The translations under genes were made by a program, and so were the position numbers. This document shows positions 26,239 through 36,308 of a DNA stretch of 64,000 nucleotides, piece after piece (position 1 is the first letter of the stretch; every line of letters begins with the position of its first letter). The notes beneath the pieces were generated by a model. The model made no database searches and had not been told where the DNA came from. It saw only the letters and a list, made by a program, of their open reading frames with translations. The stretch is from Paenibacillus sp. J5C2022 (lineage in GTDB: Bacteria; Bacillota; Bacilli; Paenibacillales; Paenibacillaceae): the NCBI RefSeq assembly GCF_025567625.1, contig NZ_JAOQJC010000038.1, positions 1-64,000 of the forward strand, in the 5' to 3' direction.

Positions 26239-27294
26239 ATGAGTACGCGGTCAAAAAAGAAAAAATCAGGATGGAAATGGTTTTTCATTATTTTCTCAGT
26301 AATTGTAGCGCTATTAATCGGAGGCGCCGTCTATTGGGGCGTGGGCGTATATGGAGAGTTGGAAAAATTCCAGAAGTCGCCTGACGAGTCCCGATTCCCT
26401 ACTCAAGCACCTGATAAAATTGTCGAAATTCCGAAGTGGGAAGGCAAGGAACGCGTCAACGTCCTGCTACTGGGCGGAGATGCACGCGATGCCGCGGAAG
26501 GCGAGCCTGCCCGCTCCGATTCTATGCTGGTTGCTTCGATCGATCCCGTCACGAAGACGGCTCATCTCTTCTCTGTCTTGCGCGATACGTACGGGGATAT
26601 CGAAGGATACCGGAAAGGCAAGATCAATTCTGCGATTACGCTTGGCGGACCTCCGCTGGCGATGAAGACGGTCGGCAATTTGCTTGGGCTGGACATTCAA
26701 TACTTCATCTATACCGACTTCGAGGGATTCAAATCGCTTGTCGATACGATCGACGGCGTCTGGTTCGAAGTGGAGAAGGACATGCGCTACCGCGACAATG
26801 CGGACGGCAACCGCTACGATATCGATCTGAAGAAGGGCTATCAGCTGCTGGACGGTGACAAAGCGCTGCAATACGTCCGCTTCCGCCACGATGCATTGAG
26901 CGACTATACCCGAACGGAGCGCCAGCGCAACTTCTTGACAGCTGTAGCGAAGAAGCTGCAGTCAACCTGGAACATTATTCGGATGAAGGAAATATTGGAG
27001 AGCGTCTCCCCTTATATCGAGACCAATATGTCCGTAAGCGATATGCTTAAGCTGGGACAGTTGGGCGTGAATTTGAATATGGGCGGCACAGCGCAAATTC
27101 CGCCAATGGAGCTGGTCAAGGAAGAAAGAGTGAACGGCTCGGACGTCATCACCATCCGCAGCGAAGATGCGCTGCTCGGCTACGTGCAGGAAGTACTGTC
27201 GAAGGACGAATCGCAGCCGGAGCCGGAACAGTCCGCATCTCCTGACGGGGAGAGCGGCGGGAACGCAGGGAGCAGCGGAAGCTCGACCAACTAA
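26239..27294 (+). CDS. LCP (LytR-CpsA-Psr) family cell-wall polymer ligase
   Basis: 351 aa. A short basic N-terminus and one membrane helix (about 14-34) precede an extracellular LCP domain. Family marks are ARSDSMLVASIDP, SVLRDTYGDI and the RFRHD...RTERQRNFL stretch, with the Arg/Asp residues that bind the lipid pyrophosphate. LCP enzymes attach teichoic acids or capsule polymers to peptidoglycan. The C-terminus is a low-complexity Ser/Gly tail. AAAGGAG lies upstream with rather long spacing. HemL follows after 33 bp. Confidence 0.92.
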   Translation: MSTRSKKKKSGWKWFFIIFSVIVALLIGGAVYWGVGVYGELEKFQKSPDESRFPTQAPDKIVEIPKWEGKERVNVLLLGGDARDAAEGEPARSDSMLVASIDPVTKTAHLFSVLRDTYGDIEGYRKGKINSAITLGGPPLAMKTVGNLLGLDIQYFIYTDFEGFKSLVDTIDGVWFEVEKDMRYRDNADGNRYDIDLKKGYQLLDGDKALQYVRFRHDALSDYTRTERQRNFLTAVAKKLQSTWNIIRMKEILESVSPYIETNMSVSDMLKLGQLGVNLNMGGTAQIPPMELVKEERVNGSDVITIRSEDALLGYVQEVLSKDESQPEPEQSASPDGESGGNAGSSGSSTN

Positions 27295-27327
27295 CATCAT
27301 TGCATTACACGGAAGGAGTTCAAGACC

Positions 27328-28641
27328 GTGACTATGAACAGAACAACCTCGGACGCGTTGTACGAACAAGCGCTGGAGCATATCGTAGGGGGCGTCAATA
27401 GCCCCTCTCGCTCCTTCAAGGCGGTGGGCGGCGGTGCCCCCGTCATGATGAAGCGGGCCGAAGGCGCCTACTTCTGGGACGTCGACGATAACCGGTACAT
27501 CGATTATCTGGCGGCTTACGGCCCCATCATTGCCGGGCATGCTCACCCACATATTACGGAAGCGATTATTCGCGCGGCGCAGAACGGCACGCTGTACGGT
27601 ACGCCGACGGAGCTGGAGATCAAGCTGGCCCGCATGCTGAAGGAAGCCATTCCTTCCATGGACAAGGTTCGGTTCGTCAATTCCGGCACGGAAGCCGTCA
27701 TGACGACTATACGGGTCGCACGCGCTTATACGAACCGCAGCAAAATCATCAAATTCGCCGGCTGCTATCATGGCCATTCCGATCTGGTGCTCGTAGCCGC
27801 CGGCTCGGGCCCTTCCACACTCGGCATTCCCGACAGTGCGGGCATTCCGACGAGCATCGCGCATGAGGTCATTACCGTCCCGTTCAACAATCTGGACGCA
27901 CTGAAGAAAGCGCTGGACCGGTGGGGCGACGATACGGCAGCGGTCATGGTGGAGCCGATCGTCGGCAACTTCGGCATGGTCATGCCGCATGAGGGCTTCC
28001 TGGAAGGGCTGTGCAAGCTGACGCGCGAAGCCGGCGCTCTCGTCATCTACGACGAAGTGATCAGCGCCTTCCGCTTCCACTACGGCTCGGTCCAGACGTT
28101 CGGCGCCTTCAAGGACCATGCGGCAATCGAACCGGATCTGACCGCACTGGGCAAAATCATCGGAGGCGGCATGCCGATCGGCGCTTATGGCGGACGCCGT
28201 CACATTATGGAGCAGGTCGCTCCGCTCGGCCCTGCTTATCAGGCCGGCACGATGGCCGGCAACCCCGCTTCCATCTCCGCCGGCATCGCCTGCCTTGAGG
28301 TACTGCAGGAGCCGGGGTTATACGATCGGATGGACCGACTGGCGTCACGACTGGCTGGCGGACTGCAGGAGGCGGCGGATGCGCATGAGATCCCGCTGAC
28401 GATCAACCAGATTCGCGGCTCCTTCTCGGCTCACTTCTGTGACCATCCCGTCACGAACTACGACGAGGCGCAGGACACCGACGGCGACTTGTTCGGCCGC
28501 TTCTTCCGCCTGATGCTGGATCAAGGCATCAACCTGGCGCCATCCAAGTACGAGGCGTGGTTCCTGACGACGGCCCATACAGATGCGGACATCGACGCCA
28601 CGATTGAAGCCGCCCGCAAGGCGATGGCCTCGCTAGCTTGA
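27328..28641 (+). CDS. hemL: Glutamate-1-semialdehyde 2,1-aminomutase
   Basis: 437 aa, standard length. It is PLP-dependent, with Lys276 ([18 protein letters not shown]) and Asp242 (IYDEV) visible. It converts glutamate-1-semialdehyde to 5-aminolevulinate in tetrapyrrole synthesis. No other haem gene is nearby, so it may be the second, GsaB-like copy common in Bacillales (inference). Start GTG 27328 has GGAAGGAG at nine bases; ATG 27334 is in frame. A strong terminator follows. The 413-codon antisense frame over this gene is a GC-driven shadow. Confidence 0.92.
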   Translation: MTMNRTTSDALYEQALEHIVGGVNSPSRSFKAVGGGAPVMMKRAEGAYFWDVDDNRYIDYLAAYGPIIAGHAHPHITEAIIRAAQNGTLYGTPTELEIKLARMLKEAIPSMDKVRFVNSGTEAVMTTIRVARAYTNRSKIIKFAGCYHGHSDLVLVAAGSGPSTLGIPDSAGIPTSIAHEVITVPFNNLDALKKALDRWGDDTAAVMVEPIVGNFGMVMPHEGFLEGLCKLTREAGALVIYDEVISAFRFHYGSVQTFGAFKDHAAIEPDLTALGKIIGGGMPIGAYGGRRHIMEQVAPLGPAYQAGTMAGNPASISAGIACLEVLQEPGLYDRMDRLASRLAGGLQEAADAHEIPLTINQIRGSFSAHFCDHPVTNYDEAQDTDGDLFGRFFRLMLDQGINLAPSKYEAWFLTTAHTDADIDATIEAARKAMASLA

Positions 28642-28653
28642 GCGAACGCGACT

Positions 28654-28721
28654 AAGACCGGCAAATGAGAGAGGAAGACATGGAGCAAGAACGCTCTCCC
28701 TCCTTCTGCCGGTCTTTTTTT
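28654..28721 (+). terminator. Rho-independent terminator of hemL
   Basis: AAGACCGGCA (28654-28663) pairs perfectly with TGCCGGTCTT (28707-28716), followed by a run of T. The loop is long but partly self-complementary (GAGAG/CTCTC). Confidence 0.88.
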
Positions 28722-28819
28722 GTGCCCTTTACTTGTCAGGTCGCAGCCTCCCGTCAACTGTGCCTCGTCTTGCTAATCGCCCCCCCGCCAGGCCGATTAC
28801 TTTGCATCAGATTAGCCTA

Positions 28820-29257
28820 CTTTATACGAAATTTCGTACAGATCCACATGCCACATCAGCATATCAGCCACTTTTATACGATTTATCATACAAACTCGCC
28901 ACCACCTCTAGCATATCAACCACTTTTATACGATTTATCATACAAACTCGCCGCCACCTCCAGCATATCAACCACTTTTATACGATTTATCATACAAACT
29001 CGCCGCCACCTCCAGCATATCAGCCACTTTTATACGATTTATCGTACAAACTCGCCACCACCTCTAGCATATCAACCACTTTTATACGATTTATCGTACA
29101 AACTCGCCACCACCTCTAGCATATCAACCACTTTTATACGATTTATCATACAAACTCGCCGCCACCTCCAGCATATCAGCCACTTTTATACGAAATATCG
29201 TATAAAGCCGCCGATCACCACAATAACTCCACCCAATTTGTATGATTAATCGTACAA
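28820..29257. repeat. 52-bp tandem palindrome array 3 (9 units)
   Basis: Units start at 28820, 28872, 28924 ... 29236 with exact 52-bp spacing. Each holds the near-palindrome TTTATACGATTTATC(A/G)TACAAA followed by CTCGCC(A/G)CCACCTC(T/C)AGC and a short ATATCA(A/G)CCAC. The two outermost units are degenerate, as expected for an array homogenised in the middle. Two unit subtypes are mixed. It fills the gap between the hemL terminator and the sensor gene at 29459. Confidence 0.95.
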
Positions 29258-29416
29258 GGCAGCGGTCGGCCTCAGCCTATCAACTTTGAATTCCTACAAA
29301 TTTAGAGCGGTTTCGCAACGCCCTCTCTATGCCTTATCGACACCTTCTCCAGTCCAATTTGCACAATCTTATCATTATTTATGGACGAACAAACTGTTCC
29401 CTCACTTTTTCCATGG

Positions 29417-29422
29417 TATAAT
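29417..29422 (+). promoter_or_regulatory. Probable -10 box of the sensor gene
   Basis: TATAAT about 37 bp upstream of the ATG, with only weak -35 candidates (TTCCCT or GTTCCC at 16-17 bp). Confidence 0.45.
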
Positions 29423-29458
29423 CTATCTGTTCATTTATTCCCCTAGGAGGCATTCATC

Positions 29459-31714
29459 ATGATTGGAAATTCCGGCTTGTTTCGAAGATCTGTCTTCCGC
29501 AAGCATTTGCTGCTTTTTTTTGCTACTATTCTGATTCCAACATTGCTTATCGTCACGGTCTACTGGTTCATCGCCTCGCACGAGACGAAGGAACAGATCA
29601 CGAAGGATTCATCCGCCCGCTTGGACCGAATCGACCGCAATATGAATATGTTTCTGGACAGTATCGACCGTATGGCGCTCCAATTCTCCTTCACGCCTTC
29701 GGTATCGAATTACTTGAACCATTCCTATACGATGACCGCCTTCGATTATTACATAGTCAAAGAACAGATGCGCGACTGGAAATTTTCCAATCCGCTTATC
29801 CATTCCTTCTCCATGCATGTCTTCCTGAACGACAAAGTGCTGACAGCCGATGAAGGGATATACGACAACGAGGAGTATTTTGACCGAGCCTTTCTGAATG
29901 ATATGAGAGAGATGAATATCGAACGAGCCGCCTCCTGGACGGGGCTTCGCACGCCGAAGGACCCGTTGATGAATTCGGAATCGGAAGTTGTGACATTCGT
30001 GAAAGCGATTCCAATTCTTCAGCATCCTCCGCTCGGCTTGCTGAATATCGGGATCGACAAGAACCGGCTGCTTGATCTCATTACACCCCGAACAGACTCA
30101 GCGGGGACGATGGAGCTTATTATTGATCCGCAGAACCAGCTGCTGTCCAGAGCTCCTGTCCAGATGGATTACAACAGCTTGATTCAAAATCTACAATCGG
30201 GAGAACAGCGGACACACATCGCCTCGCTGGGAGAGGAACGTTACTTCGTAACAGCCCGCAAGCATAGCGGCAATGAATGGGTCATGCTGCAATTGACGCC
30301 TTACCAAGTCTATAGCGAAGAGATGCTGAGCACATTGCGCACCATCCTGCTCGTATTCACTGTCATCTTGCTGCTTGGGCTAGCCATGTCCTATTTGTTC
30401 GCATCGCTTCTGTACGAGCCGTGGAAGCGGCTTACAAAGCGATTGAAGGATCACATGATCTATCCGCCCGATTCTGCCGTGGACGATTACACGATCGTAG
30501 ACAGCACGATCGGCAATATGATCTCGACGATACGGCATAACGAACCGATCGTTCGAAGCACGCTCGTTCGCGACCTGCTGCAAGGCCAGCTCGCGGGGGA
30601 ACAGGAAGCGGAGCGCCGCCTGAACGAGCTCGGCATCTCCTTCCCCCATCCCGGCTGTCTGGCGTTAATCATCGCATGGGAGCCGTCCAAGCTTGCCGCA
30701 GCAGATCCGCAGAAGCACAGCATTCTCTACCTGTTCAGTCTGGCGGAGGACGTGCTGGACGCGGAATTCCGATTGATCGGCACCGTGCTGGACCGCAGCA
30801 AGATCGGGTTTATCCTGAACGTGGAGCAAGCCGAAAGAGATGCCGCATTAACGGACAAGCTCAGCGAATGCTGCGACCGGCTGCTCTCCCATATTAACGG
30901 GCAAGGACTGGCCCCGCTCACGATCAGCGCGGGCGAGGTTAAATCTCTGCATCTCATCCATGAATCCTGCGAGCAAGCGCAGCGCACGATGACATACAAG
31001 GCATTCCTGCATCACGAAGGCGTCTTGTTCCCGGACGACACGGCGGCTCCGCAACGCTTCGATTACCCCGTCTCCTATCAGAAGCTGCTGCTGAATGTCA
31101 TCTTGACCGGCGACCGCAAGCAAGCGGAAGAGCTGATGTCCGGCTTGTTCGACCGGTACGTCTTCAATTCCAGGTATTCCGAATCCAAGCTGCAGCAGAT
31201 GATTACGATGCTGATGGGCTCCATCGTAAGCTCACTTGCGCAAGAGGGCTACGATGTGGGTCCGATTCTGGGAGAGACGGATTTCCTTCACTTTCAAGAC
31301 AGCCGCAATTCTTCGCAGCTGCTTGTCGATATTAACGCGCGAATCGGGTTGATCATGAACCATCTGGATTCGCTCCGTCAAGTACAGCCGTATAGCTCGC
31401 TCGTCAGCAAGACGATCGCTTTCATGGAACAGAATTACGCGAACAACTTATCCATAGCGGACATTGCCGAAGCGATGGGCATCAGCAACAGCCATTTGAG
31501 CCGCGTATTCAAGTCGGAGCTCGGCAAGACGCCACTGGAATATTTGACGGAATACCGACTGGAGCATGGCAAGCGGCTGCTTGCCGATTCCACGCTTTCC
31601 CTGAATCAGATCAGTCAGGCGATCGGCTACAATCATGCCCATACATTTATCCGATATTTCAAATTGTACGTAGGCATGACGCCCGGAGACTTCCGCAAGA
31701 CGCAGTTAGAGTAG
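29459..31714 (+). CDS. Membrane-anchored AraC-family regulator (YesN-like sensor)
   Basis: 751 aa. First membrane helix about 16-38, extracellular sensor region, second helix near 292-316, cytoplasmic linker, and a C-terminal double HTH (about 645-750) with AIGYNHAHTFIRYFKLYVG. Same architecture as the 780-aa regulator at 11557-13899 but clearly a different gene. TAGGAGG precedes the ATG by eight bases. It lies upstream of a codirectional importer operon and probably activates it in response to an extracellular sugar. Confidence 0.9.
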   Translation: MIGNSGLFRRSVFRKHLLLFFATILIPTLLIVTVYWFIASHETKEQITKDSSARLDRIDRNMNMFLDSIDRMALQFSFTPSVSNYLNHSYTMTAFDYYIVKEQMRDWKFSNPLIHSFSMHVFLNDKVLTADEGIYDNEEYFDRAFLNDMREMNIERAASWTGLRTPKDPLMNSESEVVTFVKAIPILQHPPLGLLNIGIDKNRLLDLITPRTDSAGTMELIIDPQNQLLSRAPVQMDYNSLIQNLQSGEQRTHIASLGEERYFVTARKHSGNEWVMLQLTPYQVYSEEMLSTLRTILLVFTVILLLGLAMSYLFASLLYEPWKRLTKRLKDHMIYPPDSAVDDYTIVDSTIGNMISTIRHNEPIVRSTLVRDLLQGQLAGEQEAERRLNELGISFPHPGCLALIIAWEPSKLAAADPQKHSILYLFSLAEDVLDAEFRLIGTVLDRSKIGFILNVEQAERDAALTDKLSECCDRLLSHINGQGLAPLTISAGEVKSLHLIHESCEQAQRTMTYKAFLHHEGVLFPDDTAAPQRFDYPVSYQKLLLNVILTGDRKQAEELMSGLFDRYVFNSRYSESKLQQMITMLMGSIVSSLAQEGYDVGPILGETDFLHFQDSRNSSQLLVDINARIGLIMNHLDSLRQVQPYSSLVSKTIAFMEQNYANNLSIADIAEAMGISNSHLSRVFKSELGKTPLEYLTEYRLEHGKRLLADSTLSLNQISQAIGYNHAHTFIRYFKLYVGMTPGDFRKTQLE

Positions 31715-31724
31715 CTGCAACTTT

Positions 31725-31754
31725 TTGATATCCATGTATACAATCGTGTAGAAT
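31725..31754 (+). promoter_or_regulatory. Candidate sigma-A promoter for the second importer operon
   Basis: TTGATA (31725-31730), 18-bp spacer, TAGAAT (31749-31754). It lies just after the sensor stop and about 130 bp before the permease start. Confidence 0.5.
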
Positions 31755-31883
31755 AGCGGCTTTACGCAAAAAAGTCTGCACAGCGGGCAGAAACTGTGGA
31801 TGTACGCTCCACCCGTGACGGGCTATGCTTTAACCGTGTTGACGCGAGTCACACCATTAACGCATAGAAAGGAGGTTGCAACC

Positions 31884-32828
31884 TTGAATCTGTCCGCTGC
31901 TTCTTCAGCTCCCGCCACAACGGTCCGTCAATCGGGATGGCGCAGACAATTGAAAGCTTTTAGCCGGCACAAGTACTACTTTATTTTGTTTTTTCCGGGT
32001 CTCGTCTTTTTTCTTATCTTTCAATACTGGCCGTTGTTCGGGATTACGATCGCCTTCAAAGATTACCGCATGCTAGAGGGGATATTAGGGAGTCCTTGGG
32101 CCGGCCTGAAATGGTTCCGCATTCTGTTCGATTCGCCGGACTTCTATATGGCGTTCCGCAATACGGTAATCATCAGCTTCTACAAGCTGGCCATTAACTT
32201 TCCGGCACCTATTATACTGGCGCTGCTGCTGAACGAGGTACGTCTGATGTTCTTCAAGCGGGTCGTGCAGACGATTGTCTACTTCCCGCACTTTCTGTCC
32301 TGGGTCATTCTTGGCGGAATCCTGTTCTCCCTCTTCTCGGCGAACGCGGCGCTGCTTAACTTGCTCGGAATGGACACTTCTCCATTCATGGACCCGTCCA
32401 AATTCCGCGGCTTTCTTGTGCTGAGCGAATTATGGAAGGAAGTCGGCTGGGGCACGATCATCTATATGGCAGCCATTGCCGGCATTAATCAGGATTTATA
32501 TGAAGCTGCGCGCATGGACGGCGCCTCGCGCTTTCAACTGATTCGTCATATTACGCTGCCATCGATAGCTGGGACCATCATCATTATGCTGATTCTGCGC
32601 ACCGGCAATATTCTGCATGTCGGCTTCGATCAAATCTTCATCATGTACAATCCGCTCGTCTACGAAGTGGCCGATGTGCTGGATACCTATGTATACCGGG
32701 TCGGACTGATGATGGGACGCTATTCTTATGCAACGGCTGCAGGCTTGTTCCAATCCGTTATCGGCCTTGTCCTGCTGCTCATAACGAATGCAATCGCCCG
32801 CAGAGTCGGCGAACGCGGAATTTGGTGA
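31884..32828 (+). CDS. Carbohydrate ABC transporter permease (LplB type)
   Basis: 314 aa from TTG 31884, which follows AAAGGAGG with ideal spacing; the open frame back to 31800 has no ribosome site. About six helices (YYFILFFPGLVFFLIF first). EAA loop YEAARMDGASRFQLIRHITL, ending ARRVGERGIW. It pairs with the LplC-type permease starting eight bases after its stop. Import of an oligosaccharide is inferred from family and neighbours. Confidence 0.92.
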   Translation: MNLSAASSAPATTVRQSGWRRQLKAFSRHKYYFILFFPGLVFFLIFQYWPLFGITIAFKDYRMLEGILGSPWAGLKWFRILFDSPDFYMAFRNTVIISFYKLAINFPAPIILALLLNEVRLMFFKRVVQTIVYFPHFLSWVILGGILFSLFSANAALLNLLGMDTSPFMDPSKFRGFLVLSELWKEVGWGTIIYMAAIAGINQDLYEAARMDGASRFQLIRHITLPSIAGTIIIMLILRTGNILHVGFDQIFIMYNPLVYEVADVLDTYVYRVGLMMGRYSYATAAGLFQSVIGLVLLLITNAIARRVGERGIW

Positions 32829-32835
32829 GGTGCAC

Positions 32836-33696
32836 ATGAAACAATCAGCAGCATCAAAAATATTCAGTGTAAGCAACTATTCTTTTCTGATCGCGCTCAG
32901 CTTCGTGACCTTATACCCGCTGTGGCATGTCATGTCCTTGTCGCTAAGCTCCAAGACGGAAGCGTTAAGCGGAGGCCTGTTCCTCTGGCCCAGGGATTTC
33001 ACCTGGACCGCTTATGCCGACATCTTGAGCGCCGATTATATATGGAACGCCTACGGCAACACCATTTACATCACTTTCGTCGGTACATTCCTTAACCTGT
33101 TATTCACCTCCAGCACGGCTTATGCGCTGTCGAAGCGGACGCTGCCATGGCTGAAGGTGTGGATTGTCATGATTCTGTTCGCCATGTTGTTCAGCGGAGG
33201 CATGATTCCCAATTACATGGTCGTCAAGGAGCTGGGATTGCTCAATACGCATATGGCGCTAATTATTCCCAATCTGATCTCCTCCTTTAACGTCATTATC
33301 ATGCTGAACTTTATCCGTTCCATTCCGGAAGAAGTGGAAGAGTCCGCGATGATCGACGGAGCGAATCCGATACATATCTTCTTCCGCATCATTATCCCGC
33401 TATGCAAGCCGGTACTTGCGACATTGGCCTTATGGGTCGGAGTCGGCTTGTGGAACAACTTTTTTCAGGCGCTTATTTACTTGAATGACAAAGAGCTGAC
33501 GACGCTGCCGCTTCTTCTGCGCAATATTATCGAAGGACAGCAGCAGTTCGAAGAGATGGGCATGCTGTCGGATTCCTCTACGGAATCGGTTATCGCGGCT
33601 ACAATCATCATCTCCATCATTCCAATTATAGCTGTTTACCCTTTCCTGCAACGTTTTTTTGCCAAAGGTATTATGCTCGGCTCGGTAAAATCTTGA
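32836..33696 (+). CDS. Carbohydrate ABC transporter permease (LplC/MalG type)
   Basis: 286 aa from ATG 32836 (GGTGAGG five bases upstream); the open frame to 32788 overlaps the first permease. EAA loop EESAMIDGANPIHIFFRIIIP and the typical end FAKGIMLGSVKS. It completes the channel with the preceding gene. No ATPase is encoded nearby. Confidence 0.92.
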   Translation: MKQSAASKIFSVSNYSFLIALSFVTLYPLWHVMSLSLSSKTEALSGGLFLWPRDFTWTAYADILSADYIWNAYGNTIYITFVGTFLNLLFTSSTAYALSKRTLPWLKVWIVMILFAMLFSGGMIPNYMVVKELGLLNTHMALIIPNLISSFNVIIMLNFIRSIPEEVEESAMIDGANPIHIFFRIIIPLCKPVLATLALWVGVGLWNNFFQALIYLNDKELTTLPLLLRNIIEGQQQFEEMGMLSDSSTESVIAATIIISIIPIIAVYPFLQRFFAKGIMLGSVKS

Positions 33697-33724
33697 TTTT
33701 CACTTAATCGATGGAGGTCGACCC

Positions 33725-35272
33725 ATGACATTAATGAAGAGATTGTCCGTTCTTACACTCGCATCCGCTATGCTGGTGACTGCTGCCGGCTGCGGTAGCG
33801 GCAACAATAATACGCCTGAGCCTACGAAGAGCCCTTCCAAGCCTTCGAACGAGAAGCAGACCGAAGCTCCAGCGGAAACGACAACAACCTATAACATCAT
33901 GCGCAATATCTCCATTCCGGAATATCCCTCCGATGGCGGAGAAGCGAAGACGAAAATTATCGCAGAGCTTGAGAAATCCGGCATTAAGGGCTTCGATTAC
34001 AAGATCAATATGGCTGCGGGAACAGAATATTATACGAAATTGAATTTGCTGGCATCCTCCGGCGAGTTGCCGGATCTGTTCGATATCGACGGCATTACAC
34101 TCAAGCGGTTCGTAGAGCAAGGGCTCGTCCTTCCATTGGACGATTACTTGGCGAAGGTGCCGGAATATGTGGAGCTGATTCCCGAGGATCGTTGGGAGCA
34201 AGTGACATTCGATGGCAAAATATACGCTATCCCTTCCGGAAAGCTGCCTAATCCGATCAACCACAGCAGTGTTACATCCATCTTGATTAGAGAGGATTGG
34301 CTCAAGGAATTGAATCTGGAGCAGCCCGACACGTTGGATGAGCTGTATGAGACGCTGAAGGCGATCACCGCACACTATCCTGGCAATAATGGACTCGGCG
34401 GCATTAAGACGTCTAATTTCTTCTCGATATTCGGCGCATTCGGCATCACTCCGAACTTCTGGTTCGAGCGTGATGGCGTGATCAAGAAAGGCATGGTGCT
34501 TCCGGAAGCCAAGGAGGCGCTGGCTGTCCTGCAGAAATGGTATAAAGAAGGTCTGATCGATCCCGACTTCCCGATTATGGAGTCCAAGCAGCTGAACGAG
34601 AAGATCGTCAATTCGAAAATCGGCGTATGGGAAGGCACAGGCTTCATGACCCATCCGCAGACCAACTCGACGACGGAAGCGCTTATGAGCACTAGTCCCG
34701 AAGCTGTACTGACAATGCTGGAAACGCCGGCCGGTCCGGAAGGCAAGCGCGGTTATCCGGAATCGCTTGGCAGCCTGCGCGCATTCTCCGCCAAGATCGA
34801 AGATCCCGACAAGCTTCTCCAGGTGTTGAACTGGATGACGATAACCGGCGACCAAGGCGGCGGACTCGATCTCGTTCATTACGGTGTAGAGGGCGAGGAC
34901 TATACGTACGACCGCGAGAAGGACTTCATTCAGCAGTCTTCATCCTACTCGGAGTTGTATAAGAAGGGCTACTCCAACCCGCTTCGCATATCCGGCATTT
35001 CCGATCGCCGCTACGCGCTGCCTGAAGTAAGAGGCGCGATCGAGACTGCGACGAAGCATCTGATCCAGAACGAGCTGTGGAAGCCGCTTCAGTCGGAGCT
35101 TGATTATCCTGATCTCACAAGCAAGCTGTGGACGGAATACTTCGTCAAGATTGTTACCGGCGTCTACTCTGTCGACAAGCACGATGAGTTCGTGGAGAAG
35201 TACTACGCCCAGGGCGGAGACAAGGTCGAGCAGGAAGCGAACGAAGAGTGGAGCAAGCTGAAGCAGCAATAA
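33725..35272 (+). CDS. Extracellular solute-binding lipoprotein (LipO/LplA type)
   Basis: 515 aa. Lipobox at VTAAGCG with Cys23, then a Thr/Pro/Lys-rich linker (about 24-55) and a family 1 binding-protein fold (LLASSGELPDLFDI, IREDWLKELNLEQP, KWYKEGLIDPDFP). GGAGG precedes the ATG by seven bases. It is the substrate receptor of the permeases just upstream. The three secreted paralogues downstream are likely part of the same system. Confidence 0.92.
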   Translation: MTLMKRLSVLTLASAMLVTAAGCGSGNNNTPEPTKSPSKPSNEKQTEAPAETTTTYNIMRNISIPEYPSDGGEAKTKIIAELEKSGIKGFDYKINMAAGTEYYTKLNLLASSGELPDLFDIDGITLKRFVEQGLVLPLDDYLAKVPEYVELIPEDRWEQVTFDGKIYAIPSGKLPNPINHSSVTSILIREDWLKELNLEQPDTLDELYETLKAITAHYPGNNGLGGIKTSNFFSIFGAFGITPNFWFERDGVIKKGMVLPEAKEALAVLQKWYKEGLIDPDFPIMESKQLNEKIVNSKIGVWEGTGFMTHPQTNSTTEALMSTSPEAVLTMLETPAGPEGKRGYPESLGSLRAFSAKIEDPDKLLQVLNWMTITGDQGGGLDLVHYGVEGEDYTYDREKDFIQQSSSYSELYKKGYSNPLRISGISDRRYALPEVRGAIETATKHLIQNELWKPLQSELDYPDLTSKLWTEYFVKIVTGVYSVDKHDEFVEKYYAQGGDKVEQEANEEWSKLKQQ

Positions 35273-35300
35273 TAATACGCATGTGCGAGGAGGCAACAAT

Positions 35301-36293
35301 ATGAACGTATGGAACGCAACATCCCGAATTCGCTGGATTAGCTTCTTCACGATTTCCTTATTGATCATAGCACTTCTCTCAAGCACGATGCCATCTCCTT
35401 CACCGGCGCGGGCCAGCTCGTCCGCTGCTTGCGCCGGCTCGGATCAGGCATCCAATGCAATCGTCGCGTTCGATCCGACGGATACGAACTGGAACGACAG
35501 CGGCTCCCAGCAATGGTCATGGGCACCGAGCGCGGCGAACGGCTTCAGCTCCCCCACTCCGGGCTGGGGGAACCCGACCGATATGCGCATACGGAACAAT
35601 TGCGTATTCGGCGGAACATATATGGCGATTACCGCTTCCGACGGACTAGCCGCGATCATCCCATATCCGGCCGGCAACAGCAGGCAATGGTCGCTTAACG
35701 TTGGCGGCAACCCGCAGGCAGCAGAGCTGCTGCCGAACGGCAATATTGCCATCGCCGCCACCTCGGGCGGATGGGTACGCATATATACCTCTTCTCAGGG
35801 AGCTTCCTCGACGAATTATGTCCAATACGATCTGCCCGGCGCCAAAGGCGTATTATGGGACCCGCTTCACAACGTATTGTGGGCGGTCGGGCAACATCAT
35901 CTGGTAGCTCTGCTGGAGAATGGCTCCGCTTCGGCGCCGAATCTGGAAGAATCCTTCAAGATCGCGCTGCCGACCGCTGTCGGCCGTGATGTTCAGCCCG
36001 TCTATGGCGACACCGACCGGCTATGGGTTTCAACGGACAGCGCAGTCTACCAGTATGTGAAATCGACTAAAACCTTCGATACGTCTTATACAGGCTCCGC
36101 TTCCATCAGCAGAGCCGGAGTGCGAAGCGTAGGCAGCAACGAAGACGGCCAAGTCGTCGAGACCGTACCGAAGGCGGGCTGTCAGAACGCCTGGTGCACC
36201 GACACAGCTGACTTCTTCGAACCAGCGGCTACACGAACCCGCACAGGAGCATCCTTCTATAAAGTCCGTTACCTGATTCCCGAATACCAATAA
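35301..36293 (+). CDS. Secreted beta-propeller-like protein of unknown function, paralogue 1
   Basis: 330 aa from ATG 35301 (GAGGAGG upstream). A signal peptide ends near ARASS. The rest contains WSW, FSSPTPGWGNPTDMR, GGWVRIYTSSQG, GVLWDPLHNVLWAVGQHHL and PVYGDTDRLWVS, which read like WD-type propeller blades. Overall it resembles what I remember as the DUF6528 family; this needs an HMM search. It is the first of three tandem paralogues after the sugar-binding lipoprotein. A lectin or glycoside-binding role is a guess from context. Confidence 0.8.
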   Translation: MNVWNATSRIRWISFFTISLLIIALLSSTMPSPSPARASSSAACAGSDQASNAIVAFDPTDTNWNDSGSQQWSWAPSAANGFSSPTPGWGNPTDMRIRNNCVFGGTYMAITASDGLAAIIPYPAGNSRQWSLNVGGNPQAAELLPNGNIAIAATSGGWVRIYTSSQGASSTNYVQYDLPGAKGVLWDPLHNVLWAVGQHHLVALLENGSASAPNLEESFKIALPTAVGRDVQPVYGDTDRLWVSTDSAVYQYVKSTKTFDTSYTGSASISRAGVRSVGSNEDGQVVETVPKAGCQNAWCTDTADFFEPAATRTRTGASFYKVRYLIPEYQ

Positions 36294-36308
36294 GGAGGAG
36301 TTGCCGAT

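Noticed and set aside
26962-28203. 413-codon minus-strand frame opposite hemL
   Set aside because: Entirely antisense to a well-recognised enzyme; no family resemblance or ribosome site.
28733-29249. Proteins encoded across the 52-bp array (repeats such as LLYDLSYKLATTSS)
   Set aside because: The frames arise because 52 is not a multiple of three and the unit lacks stops. There is no ribosome site, and both strands and several frames give equally good 'proteins'.
33731-34879. 382-codon minus-strand frame opposite the binding lipoprotein gene
   Set aside because: Antisense shadow of a gene with a clear lipobox and family motifs.
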